Notes: generated from the sequence alone by a model not told the origin. A stretch of 54,549 nucleotides of DNA from Candidatus Rokubacteria bacterium GWA2_70_23 (GCA_001788395.1 MGBT01000205.1:1-54549), one strand, 5' to 3'; positions 8,704-18,027 are shown, counted from the stretch's first letter. Numbers and translations are program-made.

Positions 8704-9549
8704 GTGACCCGCGGCGCCCGCGTCCTGCTGCTCGGGCCGTACGTGCTGCTGCTCGCGGTGTTCTTCACGGTGCCGCTCCTGCTCATGCTCGCCATCAGCC
8801 TCTCGCGGCAGTCGTTCGGCCAGCTCGAGTGGACGCTGACCCCGCAGCACTACATCCACTTCTTCACGGACGCGTACTACCTGGGCGTGCTCGCGGACAC
8901 CCTCTGGCTCGGGGCGATCACCACCGTGGTCTCCCTGCTCCTGGGCTATCCCCTCGCCTACCACCTGGCCCTCACCCGCTCGCGCTGGAAGCCGCTCCTG
9001 ATCGTGTTCATCCTGTCGCCGCTCCTCGTCGGCATCGTCATCCGGTGCTACGGCTGGATGATCCTGCTCGCCGACCGCGGCCTCATCAACGCGACCCTGG
9101 TGCAGCACGGATGGCTGACCACGCCGCTGCCGCTCATGTACAACAAGTTCGGCGTGACGGTCGCGCTGGTCCACGTGTTCCTGCCGTTCATGGTGCTGTC
9201 GCTCACCGGCGTGCTGAAGCGCATCGAGCCGCAGCTCATCGAGGCCTCGCAGACCCTGGGGGCGTCGCCCCGCCGCGCCTTCTTCGAGGTGACGCTGCCG
9301 CTGTCGCTGCCCGGCATCCTCGCGGGCTCGCTGCTCGTCTTCTCCCTGGCCATCAGCTCGTTCGTCGTGCCGATCCTGGTCGGCGGTTTCAAGGTGCACG
9401 TCCTGCCGATGGTGGTGTACGAGCAGATGCTCTCGGTGTTCGACTGGCCCTTCGGCGCCGCCAACGCCTTCGTGCTGCTCCTGATCTCGGTGGCCCTGAT
9501 CGCCGTCTACATCAAGGTGACCGAGCGCGCGCTCCGGGGGATCGTATGA
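8704..9549 (+). CDS. ABC transporter permease (PotB-like)
   Basis: A 281-residue inner-membrane permease with about six helices. The EAA loop reads LIEASQTLGASPRRAFFEVTL (about residues 179-199), as in the spermidine/putrescine permease family. It starts with GTG directly after the AroM gene and overlaps the next permease gene by ATGA. Together with the ATPase at 6926 it should form an importer for a small organic solute. Polyamines are the classical substrates of the family, but neighbouring hydantoinase-type genes point to another nitrogenous compound. Confidence 0.92.
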   Translation: MTRGARVLLLGPYVLLLAVFFTVPLLLMLAISLSRQSFGQLEWTLTPQHYIHFFTDAYYLGVLADTLWLGAITTVVSLLLGYPLAYHLALTRSRWKPLLIVFILSPLLVGIVIRCYGWMILLADRGLINATLVQHGWLTTPLPLMYNKFGVTVALVHVFLPFMVLSLTGVLKRIEPQLIEASQTLGASPRRAFFEVTLPLSLPGILAGSLLVFSLAISSFVVPILVGGFKVHVLPMVVYEQMLSVFDWPFGAANAFVLLLISVALIAVYIKVTERALRGIV

Positions 9550-10319
9550 TCCTGCGCGTCTCGGTGGGTCTGGTCTACGCCTTCCTGCTGCTCCCGATGG
9601 TCATCGTGGTGCTGGCCGCGTTCAACGCCGGCAACTACTTCACGTTTCCCCCGCAGGGCTTCTCGCTCAAGTGGTTCGCCAACTTCTTCCAGCGCCGGGA
9701 GTTCATGCAGGCGCTCTGGCTCTCCACCGAGCTGGCGTTCTGGACCGCGGTCGCGTCCACCGTCATCGGGACGGCGGCCGCCATCCCGCTGGTGCGCGGA
9801 CGCTTCCGCGGCCGCGATCTCCTCAACGCGTTCGTCACCTCCCCGCTGCTGCTGCCGCAGATCCTCACCGGGGTCGCGCTGCTCCAGTTCTACACGCTGC
9901 TCAAGATGCAGGCGTCGTACGGGGCGCTGCTCATCGGCCACATCGTGGTGACGACGCCCTACGTGATCCGCACCGTCACCGCGACGCTCACCCACTTCGA
10001 CCTCGCGCTCGAGGAGGCCGCGCAGAGCCTGGGCGCCCATCCGGTGCGCGCGTTCTTCGAGATCACCCTCGGGGTGATCAAGCCGGGCGTGGTGGCGGGC
10101 GCGATCTTCGCCTTCGCCATCTCCTTCGACAACTTCACCCTGTCCCTGTTCCTGACCAGCGCCAAGCTCACCCCACTCCCGATCGAGCTCTTCGCCTATC
10201 TCAAGTACTCTTTCGACCCCACCGCGGCCGCGGTGTCCGCCTTCGCCATCGGGGTGGCGCTGGTGCTCGTCCTCGGCATCGCGCGTTTCATGGGGCTCGA
10301 GGAGTTCACGGGATTCTGA
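9546..10319 (+). CDS. ABC transporter permease (PotC-like)
   Basis: A 257-residue partner of the preceding permease, with a typical N-terminal helix and FNAGNYFTFPPQGFSLKWF, the hallmark stretch of PotC-type proteins (family form: FN.S......P..G.S..W). The EAA loop LEEAAQSLGAHPVRAFFEIT lies at about residues 156-175. The ATG overlaps the stop of PotB-like. It is followed after 13 bases by the DUF917 gene. Family assignment is secure; the substrate is not known. Confidence 0.92.
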   Translation: MILRVSVGLVYAFLLLPMVIVVLAAFNAGNYFTFPPQGFSLKWFANFFQRREFMQALWLSTELAFWTAVASTVIGTAAAIPLVRGRFRGRDLLNAFVTSPLLLPQILTGVALLQFYTLLKMQASYGALLIGHIVVTTPYVIRTVTATLTHFDLALEEAAQSLGAHPVRAFFEITLGVIKPGVVAGAIFAFAISFDNFTLSLFLTSAKLTPLPIELFAYLKYSFDPTAAAVSAFAIGVALVLVLGIARFMGLEEFTGF

Positions 10320-10332
10320 TTCGGATCTCCTC

Positions 10333-11406
10333 ATGAGACGCGTGGGCGCGGAGGAGATCGAGAGCCTGGCCATCGGCGCCTGGATCCTCGGCACGGGCGG
10401 CGGCGGCAGCCCGTACCTCGCGCTGCTCAACATGCGCCAGCTCTACCGGAAGGGCGTGGTGTGCCGGCTCATGGGCGCCTCCGAGCTGGCCGACGACGAC
10501 CTGGTGGCCGTCGTCTCCAACATGGGCGCCCCGCTCGTCGGCCAGGAGCGCCTCACCGACCCCAAGACGATGGCCCTCGCGGTCACCATGATGGAGGAGT
10601 ACCTCGGCCGGAAGTTCCGCGCCGTGATGTCGCTCGAGATCGGCGGCGGCAACTCCATCCAGCCCTTCATGGCCGCCGCCATGCTGGACCTGCCGGTCGT
10701 CGACGCCGATTGCATGGGCCGCGCGTTCCCCGAGGCGCAGATGACGAGCTTCGCCATCCACGATCTGACGATGTACCCCCTGACCCTCGCTGACGTCCGC
10801 GATAACGCGGTGGTGGTGGCGCGCGCGGCGAGCTGGAAGTGGATGGAGCGGATCAGCCGCAAGGCCTGCGTGGAGGTCGGCTCGATCGCCTCCACGTGCA
10901 AGGCCCCCCGGACGGGCAAGGAAGTGAAGGAGTGCGCGATCCTCGGCTCCACCACCAAGGCCATGACGATCGGCCGGGCGGTGCAGGCCGCGCGGCGGGC
11001 GCACCGCGATCCGATCGACGCGGTGCTCGAGGTCGAAGCCGGGGTGAAGATCTTCACCGGCAAGATCCACGACATCGCGCGCCGGACCACGGAGGGCTTC
11101 CTCCGCGGCACCGCGACGATCGAAGGCCTCGACGACTTCCGCGGCCACGACTTCAGGCTCGCGTTCCAGAACGAGTTCGCGGTGGGGTGGCTCGACGGCG
11201 AGCCACGGGTCATGACGCCCGACCTGATCTGCGTGCTCGACACCGTCTCCGGCGACGCGACCGGCACCGAGACGCTGCGCTACGGCCAGCGGGTGACCGT
11301 CATCGCGCTGCCCGCGCCCCCGATCCTCCTCACCCCGAAGGGGATCGAGCACGTCGGCCCGCGCGCCTTCGGCTATGACCTCGACTTCCGCTCGGTGTTC
11401 GCGTGA
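10333..11406 (+). CDS. DUF917 family protein
   Basis: A 357-residue DUF917 protein (also described as S-methyl-thiohydantoin desulfurase domain). It begins with the Gly-rich AWILGTGGGGSPYL (about residues 17-30) that marks the family and has the acidic VDADCMGRAFPE segment near residue 120. DUF917 genes are usually found beside hydantoinase/oxoprolinase genes, exactly as here, where the stop overlaps the next start. It probably acts with that protein on the imported compound in the cytoplasm. The reaction is not established from this sequence. Confidence 0.9.
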   Translation: MRRVGAEEIESLAIGAWILGTGGGGSPYLALLNMRQLYRKGVVCRLMGASELADDDLVAVVSNMGAPLVGQERLTDPKTMALAVTMMEEYLGRKFRAVMSLEIGGGNSIQPFMAAAMLDLPVVDADCMGRAFPEAQMTSFAIHDLTMYPLTLADVRDNAVVVARAASWKWMERISRKACVEVGSIASTCKAPRTGKEVKECAILGSTTKAMTIGRAVQAARRAHRDPIDAVLEVEAGVKIFTGKIHDIARRTTEGFLRGTATIEGLDDFRGHDFRLAFQNEFAVGWLDGEPRVMTPDLICVLDTVSGDATGTETLRYGQRVTVIALPAPPILLTPKGIEHVGPRAFGYDLDFRSVFA

Positions 11407-12941
11407 GACGGCGGATCGGCATCGACGTGGGCGGCACCAACACCGACGCGGTGCTCCTGGAGGAGGACGCGGTGGCGGCCGCGGTGAAGACGCCCACCAC
11501 CGCGGACGTGACGACGGGCATCACCCGCGCCCTCGCCGCGCTGGTCGAGCGGGCGCCCACCGCGCGCGGCGCCCACGCGGTCATGATCGGCACCACCCAC
11601 TTCACCAACGCGGTGGTGCAGCGGCGCGACCTCGGCCGCGTCGCCGCGGTGCGCATCGGCCTGCCCTCCGGTGCCTCGCTCCCGCCGTTCGTCGACTGGC
11701 CGGAGGACCTCGCGGCCCTGGTGCGCGGCGAGGTCGTGATGCTGGAGGGCGGCCACGAGTTCGACGGGCGCCCGCTCGTCCCGTTCGACACGAAAGGCAT
11801 GCGCGCCGCCGCCCGCCGGATCCGCGAGGCCGGGATCCGCTCGGTCGCGGTCTCCGCGGTCTTCTCGCCGCTGAACGCCTCCGGCGAGGAAGAAGCCGCC
11901 TCCATTCTCCTGGAAGAGTGCCCCGATGTGACGGTCACCCTCTCCCACCGGCTCGGCCGCATCGGCCTGCTCGAGCGCGAGAACGCGACCCTGCTCAACG
12001 CCTGCCTCATCGAGCTGGCCCGGACGACCACGCGCGCGTTCAGCCAAGCCCTGCGCGCGAGCGGGATCGCGGCGCCGCTCTACCTCACCCAGAACGACGG
12101 CACCGTCATGCTGGCGGAGGTGGCGGAGGCGTATCCCGTCTACAGCTTCGCGTCGGGGCCGACGAACTCGATGCGCGGCGCCGCGTTCCTCTCCAAGCGC
12201 GATGAGGCCCTGGTCATCGACGTGGGCGGCACCACCACCGACATCGGAAGCCTGCGGCACGGTTTCCCCCGCGAGGCCAACAACGTCGTCGAGATCGGCG
12301 GGGTCCGCACGCTCTTCCGGATGCCCGATCTCCTGTCGCTGGGCCTGGGGGGCGGGACCATGGTAGGGCCGGCGGCGTCGCTCACGATCGGGCCGGCCAG
12401 CGTGGGCTATCGCCTCACCGAGCAGGCGCTCGTGTTCGGTGGCGACGTCCTCACCGTGACCGACGTCGCGGTCGCCGCGGGGCTCATCGACCTGGGCGAC
12501 CGCGCGCGCGTGGCGTCGCTGCCGGCCGCGCGGGTGGAGGAGGCCCTCGCGCGCATCCGCAGCATGATCGAGGAGGGCGTGGACCGCATGAAGACCGACG
12601 CGGGCGAGACGCCGCTGATCGCGGTGGGCGGCGGGTCCTTCCTGGTGCCGGCGCGCCTCGCCGGGGTGTCCGAGGTCCTCAACGTGCCGCACCAGGCGGT
12701 CGCCAACGCGGTGGGCGCCGCGATCGCCCAGGTGAGCGGCGAGGTCGACCAGATCTTCCAGGATCTCTCACGGGACGAGGCGATCGCGCGCGCCCGCCAG
12801 CTCGCCACAGACAAGGCGATCGCGGCCGGCGCGGACCGCGCGACCATCAACGTGGTCGAGGTGGAGGCCCTGCCGCTGGCCTACCTGCCCGGGAACTCGC
12901 TGCGCACCCGCGTCCGGGTCGTCGGAGAAATCGCGCGGTAA
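11403..12941 (+). CDS. Hydantoinase/oxoprolinase family protein (HyuA-like)
   Basis: A 512-residue ATP-using subunit of the hydantoinase A/oxoprolinase type. It has the two phosphate-binding motifs of the actin-like ATPase fold, IGIDVGGTNTDAVLL at the N-terminus and LVIDVGGTTTDIGSL near residue 270, plus SLGLGGGTMVGP further on. It is shorter than full-length HyuA (about 690 residues) and matches the stand-alone form that pairs with DUF917. The GTG start overlaps the upstream gene by four bases. It closes the operon. A cyclic amide or lactam substrate is likely by family, but the exact one is unknown. Confidence 0.9.
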   Translation: MRRRIGIDVGGTNTDAVLLEEDAVAAAVKTPTTADVTTGITRALAALVERAPTARGAHAVMIGTTHFTNAVVQRRDLGRVAAVRIGLPSGASLPPFVDWPEDLAALVRGEVVMLEGGHEFDGRPLVPFDTKGMRAAARRIREAGIRSVAVSAVFSPLNASGEEEAASILLEECPDVTVTLSHRLGRIGLLERENATLLNACLIELARTTTRAFSQALRASGIAAPLYLTQNDGTVMLAEVAEAYPVYSFASGPTNSMRGAAFLSKRDEALVIDVGGTTTDIGSLRHGFPREANNVVEIGGVRTLFRMPDLLSLGLGGGTMVGPAASLTIGPASVGYRLTEQALVFGGDVLTVTDVAVAAGLIDLGDRARVASLPAARVEEALARIRSMIEEGVDRMKTDAGETPLIAVGGGSFLVPARLAGVSEVLNVPHQAVANAVGAAIAQVSGEVDQIFQDLSRDEAIARARQLATDKAIAAGADRATINVVEVEALPLAYLPGNSLRTRVRVVGEIAR

Positions 12942-13109
12942 CCACCTGGCAACGGCCAGCCGCTTCATAAAAGTCAGGACACAGGCCCTCTCTGCGCTGT
13001 CGGTCCCGCGCGAGCTGGGCGGCGGGCCCCCCTGGCGAACCCCGGTCTGCCGCCGGCACCCGACGAGTGAGGGAGAGCGCCACGCCTCCGGCTCCGGCCG
13101 GGACGCCCA
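12942..13109. other. Intergenic stretch after the hydantoinase operon
   Basis: Nothing recognisable as a gene. It lies between the hydantoinase stop and the transposase remnant and is very GC-rich. No clear terminator with a T-tract was found. Confidence 0.3.
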
Positions 13110-13351
13110 GTCAAGGACCGACCGTGAGGGCCCCGTGAGGGCCCGGCGGAGGGGCCGCGACGGCCCATCCGATCAGCGCGGGAGGGGGCGGACGCGAGGG
13201 CGGCGGGGGCGGGCGGGGCGGGGCCGGGCGGCTCGGGGGCGCCCGAGCGGGCCAGGTGGGCGAGGAGCGTGCGGACGACGGCCGGGTCCTGCACGGTGGC
13301 GATGACCCGCAGCCGGCCGCCTCAGCGGGGGCAGGCGAGGACGAGGCTGCC
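13110..13351 (-). pseudogene. IS91-like transposase C-terminal remnant with nonsense codon
   Basis: On the minus strand the frame reads LVLACPR-stop-GGRLRVIATV followed by QDPAVVRTLLAHLAR and a Pro-rich tail. Transposases with a C-terminal CPxCGG zinc knuckle followed by hydrophobic LRVIA...DP..V..IL.HL are typical of the IS91 group. Here the second Cys codon of CPRC appears replaced by TGA (13324-13322). Upstream of about 13351 no transposase domain is seen. It is therefore a decayed tail fragment, probably left by an old insertion. Confidence 0.5.
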
Positions 13352-13365
13352 TGCGGGTTCAATCC

Positions 13366-13596
13366 CTCCCGCGTCACGACGCAAGACCGCTACGGGCACT
13401 CTCAGGTGCCCGACCTGGACAACACGATTGAGAATCCTCACTTCTAGGGCAACGGGAACCCGGGAACACTGAAACCGAGCGCGAGCGAAAAGAGCCGGTT
13501 CACTGAGGAACATGTTGAACGGTTACGCAAGATGTAGGACGCTTCTCACGTTGGAGCTCCTGTCCAATGTGGTACGTGGAGTCAACCGGATAAGCG
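13366..13596. other. Intergenic stretch, no gene seen
   Basis: A stretch lower in GC than its surroundings, containing only short frames with no recognisable similarity. It separates the transposase remnant from the MITE-like element. Confidence 0.3.
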
Positions 13597-13765
13597 CTAG
13601 GAGCCTGTCGGAGTAATCATGACGACGCGGGAAAGTGGGATGGCCAACCCACAAACGGGCCCATTTGGGCCACGGAAGAAGCGCCGAACCGCGAGAACAG
13701 GGGCCGAAGTGGGAGAAGTCACCGCACCAATCGTGGCTTTTCGCATTTCTCCGACACGCTCCTAG
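13597..13765. mobile_element. MITE-like element with CTAG target duplication
   Basis: Terminal inverted repeats of 17 bp lie at 13601-13617 and 13745-13761 and match at 15 positions (left end GAGCCTGTCGGAGTAAT). They are flanked outside by CTAG on both sides (13597-13600 and 13762-13765), consistent with a 4-bp target duplication. The 161-bp body has no transposase and no long frame, so movement would depend on a full-length relative elsewhere. The right-hand CTAG supplies the stop codon of the acetamidase gene. Confidence 0.75.
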
Positions 13766-14697
13766 TCCACCAGGTCGCGGCTCACCATGGCGTGGATGCC
13801 CTTGTTGCCGTCGACGAGCTGCGTCACGCGGAGGTCGCACGCGAGGCTGCAGAAGACGTAGGCCTCCTCCGGCGTCCAGCCCGTCAGCTGCCGGAGCCAC
13901 GCGATCATGTCGCGCAGCGCCTGCTTGGCCGCGTCGTCGAGGTCGGGGTCCATCCCCATCGCGATGTAGTGAGTCGGCGTCACGGCGCGCGGGAACGCCA
14001 GCCGCAGGCCCTTGTGCAGCACCAGCTCGAAGGTCCCGGTCAGGCAGGTCTCGAGCGCGGTGAGGCACACCTCGCCGTCGCCCTGGACAGCGTGGCCGTC
14101 GCCCGCGGAGAAGTTGGCGCCCGGCACGAACACCGGGAGGAACAGCGACGTGCCGGGCACGAGTTCCTTGTTGTCCATGTTGCCGCCGAACTCGCGCGGC
14201 TCGATGGACGAGATGGTGCCGTACTCCGGGCGTGGCGCCGTCGCGAGGATGCCGAAGAAGGGCCGGAGCGGGAGCGTCGGTCCCCACGGCAGTGTCGCGG
14301 TCATCGTCGTGCGGTCGATCGGGACGATGCGGCGCTGGAACGCCGGGAAGTCCTCCGGCAGCGCGCCCTTCAGCGGGCGGATCACGTTCCACCCCCAATC
14401 GACCGAGAGCTTGATCGACGCGATGCGCACTTCGAGCGTGTCGCCGGGCTCCGCGCCGCGCACGGCGATCGGCCCCGTGAGGATGTGCGGGCCGAGGACC
14501 GGCTTCAGCCGCTCGACGATCTCCCGGTGGTCCGGCCGCATGATCGAGGTATCGGCCACCTCGACCAGACCGCCCGAGACGGTGTCGACCGTGACGGTAT
14601 CGCCCGAGTCGACCGTCAACCGCGGCGGGATCGTCGCATCGAAGTAGCCCCAATGGACCGTTTCGGGGGACGGGGCGAGGACGCGGTGAGAGGGCAT
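13762..14697 (-). CDS. Acetamidase/formamidase family protein
   Basis: A 311-residue cytoplasmic amidohydrolase of the FmdA/AmdA family, expected to hydrolyse short amides to acid plus ammonia. Family landmarks are VHWGYFDATIPPRLTVDSGD at the N-terminus, GPIAVRGAEPGDTLEV (about residues 60-75), and AGDGHAVQGDGEVCLTALET (about residues 198-217), which carries the metal-binding His and acidic residues. It is the last gene of the minus-strand branched-chain-type transporter operon, 22 bases after LivF-like, which suggests that the transporter imports an amide or a precursor of one. Its TAG stop lies in the CTAG flank of the MITE-like element, so the natural C-terminus may have been altered. Confidence 0.92.
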   Translation of the reverse strand: MPSHRVLAPSPETVHWGYFDATIPPRLTVDSGDTVTVDTVSGGLVEVADTSIMRPDHREIVERLKPVLGPHILTGPIAVRGAEPGDTLEVRIASIKLSVDWGWNVIRPLKGALPEDFPAFQRRIVPIDRTTMTATLPWGPTLPLRPFFGILATAPRPEYGTISSIEPREFGGNMDNKELVPGTSLFLPVFVPGANFSAGDGHAVQGDGEVCLTALETCLTGTFELVLHKGLRLAFPRAVTPTHYIAMGMDPDLDDAAKQALRDMIAWLRQLTGWTPEEAYVFCSLACDLRVTQLVDGNKGIHAMVSRDLVD

Positions 14698-14719
14698 CAG
14701 GGACCTCCTGGGGGGCGCC

Positions 14720-15475
14720 TCACGGGCCGCCTCCGGAGACGCCGAGGTGGTGGTCGAGGATCTCGGCCGCCCCCCACAGCTCCTGGGGCGTGCCGTGGAA
14801 GACGAACCGTCCGGAGGCGACGACGTAGATGAAGTCGGCGACCGCCATGGCGAGCGCGAAGTTCTGCTCGACCAGCAGGATGGCGTGCCCGTGCTCCCGG
14901 ACGTTCTTCATGATCTCCTCGATCTGCTGGACGAGCCGCGGCGCCAGCCCCTCCGAGGGCTCGTCCATCAGGATCAGGTCGGGGTTCGCCATGAGGGCAC
15001 GACCGACCGCGAGCATCTGCTGCTCGCCGCCGCTCAGTGCGGCACCCGGGTGGTCGATCCGTTCGGCGAGCTGCGGGAACTCCTTCAGCACTTCGTCGAG
15101 ATCCCAGACCTTCCGCTGGCCGTCAGCCGCGGCGGCGCCGGATGGGCGCGCGAGCCGGCTGGTCGGCAGCAGCAGGTTCTCGCGTACGCTCAGAGAGCGA
15201 AAGATGCGACGGCCTTGCGGGACGATCGCCATGCCCTGCTGCGCGATCGCGTAGGGCGGCTGGCCGCGCAGCGAGCGCCCCTTGAAGATCACGTCTCCCT
15301 CGCGCGGCGGGGTGAGCCCCGCCACGGAGCGGATGAGGGTCGTCTTGCCCATGCCGTTGCGCCCGAGGATCGCGACGATCCTGCCCTCGTGGAGATCGAG
15401 GCTCACACCCTGCAGCACGTAGCTGTCACCGTAATAGGTGTGGATCTCCCTGACGGAGAGCAGGGGCTCAGACAT
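14720..15475 (-). CDS. Branched-chain-type ABC transporter ATPase (LivF-like)
   Basis: A 251-residue ATPase with Walker A GRNGMGKTTL (about residues 38-47), signature LSGGEQQMLAVGRAL, Walker B LILMDEPSEGLAP and the LivF-typical ending with DHHLGVSG. It starts inside the end of the LivG-like gene (8-base overlap). With LivG-like it forms the ATPase pair of a HAAT-family importer. In this family amides, urea and hydrophobic amino acids are all known substrates; the following amidase gene favours an amide. Confidence 0.93.
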   Translation of the reverse strand: MSEPLLSVREIHTYYGDSYVLQGVSLDLHEGRIVAILGRNGMGKTTLIRSVAGLTPPREGDVIFKGRSLRGQPPYAIAQQGMAIVPQGRRIFRSLSVRENLLLPTSRLARPSGAAAADGQRKVWDLDEVLKEFPQLAERIDHPGAALSGGEQQMLAVGRALMANPDLILMDEPSEGLAPRLVQQIEEIMKNVREHGHAILLVEQNFALAMAVADFIYVVASGRFVFHGTPQELWGAAEILDHHLGVSGGGP

Positions 15476-16214
15476 GGCCGAAGTAGACCTCCCTCACTTC
15501 TGGATTGGTCTGGACCTCGGTCGGCGTACCCTCCAGGATCGCCCTGCCGCGATGCAGGACCGTCACCCGGTCCGCGAGTCGGAGCGCCACATCCATGTCG
15601 TGCTCGATCATCAGAACGGTGATGTCGCGGGGCAGCTCGCCGATCATCCGAGAGATGCTGTGGCGCTCGCTGGGCGAGAGGCCGGCGCACGGTTCATCGA
15701 GGAACAGGACCCTGGGATCGGAGTTGAGCGCGAGGGCCAGCTCGAGCTGGCGGCGCTCCCCGTAGGAGAGGAACTTCGCGGCGTCGTTCGCACGGTGGGC
15801 GAGGGCGACGAGCTCCAGGCCCTCGCGCGCCTTCGCGCGGACTGCCTCGAAGGTCCCCACGGAGCGGTGCATGACCCACTTGCGCCGGTCGGTGCCGATG
15901 ATGGCGAGGACCAGGTTCTCGAGCAGCGACAGATCCATGAACACGTTCGAGGTCTGGAAGGTGCGTCCCATGCCGAGCGCCGTGCGACGGTGCTCGGGGA
16001 GGTGCGTGACATCCCGGCCGAAGAGGGACACGCGCCCGGCCGAGGTCCGCAGCGTGCCGGTGATGCAGTGGAACAGCGTGGTCTTGCCGGCGCCGTTCGG
16101 GCCGATTAGGACGCGGCGCTCGCCGGCGGCGACCCGGAGCGAGACGCGGTCGACGGCGCGCAGGCCGCCGAAGTCCTTGGTGAGGTCGCCGACCTCGATC
16201 GCGGAGAGGGCCAT
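15468..16214 (-). CDS. Branched-chain-type ABC transporter ATPase (LivG-like)
   Basis: A 248-residue ATPase. Walker A is GPNGAGKTTLF (about residues 39-49), the LivG-type Q-region is GMGRTFQTSNVF, the signature is LSYGERRQLELALAL and Walker B is VLFLDEPCAGLSP. The C-terminus ends with PEVREVYFGHV, a LivG/UrtD-like tail. The signature is the LSYGE variant normal for this family. The ATG at 16214 opens just after the LivM-like stop. Confidence 0.93.
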   Translation of the reverse strand: MALSAIEVGDLTKDFGGLRAVDRVSLRVAAGERRVLIGPNGAGKTTLFHCITGTLRTSAGRVSLFGRDVTHLPEHRRTALGMGRTFQTSNVFMDLSLLENLVLAIIGTDRRKWVMHRSVGTFEAVRAKAREGLELVALAHRANDAAKFLSYGERRQLELALALNSDPRVLFLDEPCAGLSPSERHSISRMIGELPRDITVLMIEHDMDVALRLADRVTVLHRGRAILEGTPTEVQTNPEVREVYFGHV

Positions 16215-16216
16215 GG

Positions 16217-17164
16217 TCACCTGGTCCCTGCCTTCACCGCCCGCACCCAGAGGCGAACGACGAGGCCCACGACCCCGTCCGGCGCCCACAGCACCACGAC
16301 GATGAAGACGAGGCCCATCACGGACGCGTAGAGCTCGAAGAAGCTGCTCACCCAGTTGCGGAGCCCGAGGATGATCCCGGACCCGATGAACGGCCCGACG
16401 ATGGTCCCGGTACCGCCGACGATCGCCATCAGCGCGACCTCGACCGAGATCGGGAACGACGCGGCCACCGGGTTGACGAAACGGTTGTAGTAGACGTAGA
16501 GCACGCCGGCAAGGCTGGCGAGCGCCGCCGAGACGACGAAGGCCACGTAGAGGTGCAGGTCGGAGTGGTAGCCGAGGCTCCGCATCCGTGTCTCGCTCGC
16601 CTTGATGCCGCGCAAGGTGAGACCGAACGGCGAGGCGACGAGGACGCGATAGCCTATCGTACACAGCACGAGGACCGCCAGGACGAGATAGTAGTACTCG
16701 GTGGGGGACTCGACTCGCAGCGTGCCGAGGGCGGGGAAGGGGACGTTGGTGACGCCGTTGTCGCCGCCCGTGAACGACGACCAGCGGTGCGCGACACCCC
16801 AGACGACGTAGCCGAAGGCGATCGTGATCAGGATGAAGTAGACGCCGCGGGTGCGAACCGCGAGGCCGAAAACGAGCCCGAGGATCGTGCCGGCCAGGAT
16901 ACCGGCCGGCGCGGCGAGCGCGGTCGGCACGGCGTGCCGCACCTGGAGGATCGCGGTCGTGTACGCCGACACCGCGAAGAACGAGGCGTGGCACAGCGAG
17001 AACAGCCCCGCGTGGCCCAGCAGCAGGTCGACGGAGAGGGCGAGCAGCCCGAAGACGTACATCTGCGTCACGAGCCCCAGCCAGAACGGGCCGGCGACGC
17101 GCGGCAGCAGCACGGCCGCGGCCAGGACGACGAGGGCGAGGAGGATGCGGGCGGCCTTCGGCAT
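16217..17164 (-). CDS. Branched-chain-type ABC transporter permease (LivM-like)
   Basis: A 315-residue inner-membrane permease with about 8-10 helices. Conserved LivM features are LSVDLLLGHAGLFSLCHASFF (about residues 40-60, family form N...G..G..S.GHA.F), a central IKASETRMRSLGYH loop and the GTGTIVGPFIGS segment. The ATG at 17164 overlaps the LivH-like stop by one base. It should pair with LivH-like as the membrane channel. Confidence 0.92.
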   Translation of the reverse strand: MPKAARILLALVVLAAAVLLPRVAGPFWLGLVTQMYVFGLLALSVDLLLGHAGLFSLCHASFFAVSAYTTAILQVRHAVPTALAAPAGILAGTILGLVFGLAVRTRGVYFILITIAFGYVVWGVAHRWSSFTGGDNGVTNVPFPALGTLRVESPTEYYYLVLAVLVLCTIGYRVLVASPFGLTLRGIKASETRMRSLGYHSDLHLYVAFVVSAALASLAGVLYVYYNRFVNPVAASFPISVEVALMAIVGGTGTIVGPFIGSGIILGLRNWVSSFFELYASVMGLVFIVVVLWAPDGVVGLVVRLWVRAVKAGTR

Positions 17165-18027
17165 CAACTCTCCCGGCCGAAGATGCCCCGGGGCCGGACG
17201 AGCAGCAGCACCGCCATCGGGCCGAAGAGCACGAAGTAGGAGAACTCCGGCAGGAGCCAGCGCCCATAGGCGTCGAGGAGGCCGACGATCAGGGCGCCGA
17301 CCATCGCGCCCTCGAGGCTCCCCAGCCCGCCGACGATGACGACGACCAGCGCGACCACCAGGATCTCCCATTCCGCGCCGGGATAGAGCGCGAGAAACGC
17401 GCCGCCGACGACGCCGGCCATGCCGGCGAGAAAGGAGGCGACCGCCGAGACCAGCACGAACAGACGGTCGACGTCGATACCCGTCGCGCTCACCTGCTCG
17501 CGGTCGTCCACGCCCGCCCGCACGACCGCGCCGATCTGGGTCTTCCGGTAGAGGACCCAGAGCACCGCGCCCACGAACACGCCGAAGAGGATGAGGACGA
17601 AGCGATAGGTAGGGTAGACGAGCCCCCCGGGCAGCTCCATCGCGCCACGCAGGAACGGGGGCACGGGCACCTTGAGCGCGTCGCCGCCCCAGATGGCGAG
17701 GGCCACGTCGCCGATGATGAACGCGACGCCCACCGTGAGCAGCACCTGGGCGAGATGGTTGTCACCGGTGTGGCGGATGAGGAAGCGGTCGATCAGATAG
17801 CCGAGCACGACGATGCTCGCGCCGCCGCCCACGATGGCCACGGCAAAGCTGCCGGTCCGCTCGGCGAGGGACAGCCCGATGTAGCCGCCGAGCAGGTAAT
17901 AGGCGCCGTGCGCCATGTTCACCACGCGCATCAGGCCGAAGGTGAGCGTGAAACCGCTGGCCAGCAGAAAGAGCAGCGCCGCGAGCGAGGTCCCGTTGAT
18001 CGCCTGGAGGATGGCGCTGGTGGTCAT
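17164..18027 (-). CDS. Branched-chain-type ABC transporter permease (LivH-like)
   Basis: A 287-residue inner-membrane permease. The N-terminal LASGFTLTFGLMRVVNMAHGAYYLLGGYI (family form L.AxGLtLiFGvmrviNfAHGe) is diagnostic for LivH, and ALVVVIVGGLGSLEGAMVGAL near the C-terminus is the usual second landmark. It follows the binding-protein gene after 58 bases and overlaps LivM-like by one base. Confidence 0.93.
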   Translation of the reverse strand: MTTSAILQAINGTSLAALLFLLASGFTLTFGLMRVVNMAHGAYYLLGGYIGLSLAERTGSFAVAIVGGGASIVVLGYLIDRFLIRHTGDNHLAQVLLTVGVAFIIGDVALAIWGGDALKVPVPPFLRGAMELPGGLVYPTYRFVLILFGVFVGAVLWVLYRKTQIGAVVRAGVDDREQVSATGIDVDRLFVLVSAVASFLAGMAGVVGGAFLALYPGAEWEILVVALVVVIVGGLGSLEGAMVGALIVGLLDAYGRWLLPEFSYFVLFGPMAVLLLVRPRGIFGRES

